Assembly: GCA_934869045.1 (NCBI GenBank)
Contig: CAKXAF010000180.1
Coordinates: forward strand, 1 to 5,488
DNA from: an uncultured Nitrososphaerota archaeon
Lineage (GTDB): Bacteria; Bacillota; Clostridia; Oscillospirales; Ruminococcaceae
Reading direction: 5' to 3'
Length of the DNA: 5,488 nt
Numbering within the stretch: position 1 is the first letter of the stretch; each line of letters starts with the position of its first letter. Positions 4,603 to 5,488 of this stretch are shown in pieces. The position numbers and the translations under genes are program-made. The notes under the pieces were generated by a model. That model made no database searches, was not told the DNA's origin, and saw nothing but the letters and a program-made list of their open reading frames with translations.

Positions 4603-5488
4603 ATGAACGAGCAAAGAACCCCCAAAAAGCCGCTGATCTTTTATGTGATCCTTTGCTTTCTTGCGCTGATGGTACTCAACTCTCTGATTGTACCTATGCT
4701 TCAGAATATGCGGATCAAGGAAGTCGGCTATAATACGTTTTTAGATATGCTCAGCGACGGCCAGGTCAGTCAGGTCCAATATGAGGACAGTCAGATCCTT
4801 TTTGCGCCGTCAGATAAAAACGATCCCTACATATATACGACTTCAACCATGCCGGATATGGATATCACCAACCGGCTGATCGAAGCAGGCGTGGATTTTG
4901 GACGGGTCTATGAAAAGACCAACCCGCTGCTGTCTTTTCTGTTAACCTGGATTCTCCCGGTTCTGCTGATGACGCTGGTAGGGGCTATGATGATGCGCTT
5001 CCTCCAGCGGCGGATGGGCGGCGGCCCCAATGCCATGACCTTCGGCAAGGCCAATGCGAAAGTGTATGTGGAAGCCCAGACCGGTAAAACCTTTGCCGAC
5101 GTCGCTGGAGAGGACGAGGCCAAGGAGGCTCTTCAGGAGATTGTAGATTTTCTTCATAATCCCAGAAAATATGAGAGCATTGGCGCCTCCATGCCCAAAG
5201 GGGCATTGTTGGTAGGCCCTCCCGGCACCGGAAAAACTCTGCTTGCCAAGGCAGTGGCCGGTGAAGCAAAGGTACCTTTTTTCTCCATCTCCGGATCGGA
5301 GTTCGTGGAGATGTTCGTTGGCATGGGCGCCGCCAAGGTCCGGGACCTTTTCAATCAGGCCCAGGAAAAAGCCCCCTGTATCGTTTTCATCGATGAGATC
5401 GATACCATCGGAAAAAAGCGGGATACCGGCATGATGGGTGGAAACGACGAGCGGGAGCAGACCCTGAATCAGCTGCTCACCGAGATGG
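4603..5488 (+). CDS. ftsH: ATP-dependent zinc metalloprotease FtsH (3' partial at window end)
   Basis: Membrane-anchored AAA+ protease that degrades damaged and regulatory membrane and cytosolic proteins. The window holds the first 295 codons, and the frame is open at the right edge. A short basic N-terminus is followed by membrane helix 1 (about 12-32), an extracytoplasmic domain of about 75 residues, helix 2 (about 109-132) and a Gly-rich linker (RRMGGGPNAM). The AAA+ domain begins at TFADVAGEDEAKEAL (163-177). It shows Walker A GPPGTGKT (205-212), the aromatic pore loop FVGMGA (238-243) and Walker B IVFIDEID (260-267). The second region of homology and the HEXXH zinc site must lie beyond 5488 and cannot be judged. 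The start is secure: AAAGGAG at 4589-4595, seven bases before the ATG. The pore and post-Walker-B residues (GMGAAKVRDLF, IDTIGKKR) differ from the commonest forms (GVGASRVRDLF, IDAVGR), as in a clostridial subgroup of FtsH paralogues. Confidence 0.96.
   Translation, partial: MNEQRTPKKPLIFYVILCFLALMVLNSLIVPMLQNMRIKEVGYNTFLDMLSDGQVSQVQYEDSQILFAPSDKNDPYIYTTSTMPDMDITNRLIEAGVDFGRVYEKTNPLLSFLLTWILPVLLMTLVGAMMMRFLQRRMGGGPNAMTFGKANAKVYVEAQTGKTFADVAGEDEAKEALQEIVDFLHNPRKYESIGASMPKGALLVGPPGTGKTLLAKAVAGEAKVPFFSISGSEFVEMFVGMGAAKVRDLFNQAQEKAPCIVFIDEIDTIGKKRDTGMMGGNDEREQTLNQLLTEM

Overview
The window looks like ordinary chromosome from a Gram-positive anaerobe, most likely a moderately GC-rich Clostridia (Oscillospiraceae/Lachnospiraceae type). 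This rests on AAAGGAG-type ribosome binding sites, consensus sigma-A promoters, a 671-residue FeoB followed by a tiny Cys-rich membrane protein, and the style of the SseB and FtsH proteins. The taxonomic call is inference; no rRNA or other marker gene is present.

Layout, left to right. (1) Positions 2-886 (+) hold the 3' part of an alpha/beta hydrolase gene of the acetylxylan-esterase-like type; its true start probably lies left of the window. (2) An extended -10 promoter and a leader with a hairpin between the Shine-Dalgarno sequence and the ATG precede a 261-residue SseB-family protein (990-1775, +), which ends in a very strong intrinsic terminator (1777-1816). (3) Converging on it is a ferrous-iron uptake operon on the minus strand, transcribed feoA (4282-4049), feoB (4022-2007), then a 53-codon FeoB-associated Cys-rich membrane protein (1994-1833). 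(4) The 320-base divergent intergenic region (4283-4602) contains a perfect-consensus promoter and a DtxR/IdeR-like box for feoA, a minus-strand terminator-like hairpin, a TGTAAA-N4-TTTACA inverted repeat, and a second promoter. (5) That promoter drives ftsH (4603 to beyond 5488, +), whose N-terminal membrane part and front half of the AAA+ domain are inside the window.

How the genes work together: FeoA, FeoB and the small Cys-rich protein form one Fe(II) import unit, probably repressed by iron through the operator that overlaps the transcription start. The hydrolase, the SseB-like protein and FtsH have separate transcription signals and no evident functional link to iron uptake. No mobile element, CRISPR array, tRNA or rRNA was seen. 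I found no clearly novel multi-gene system; the points most worth a second look are regulatory (the SseB leader hairpin, the feoA operator and the ftsH inverted repeat).
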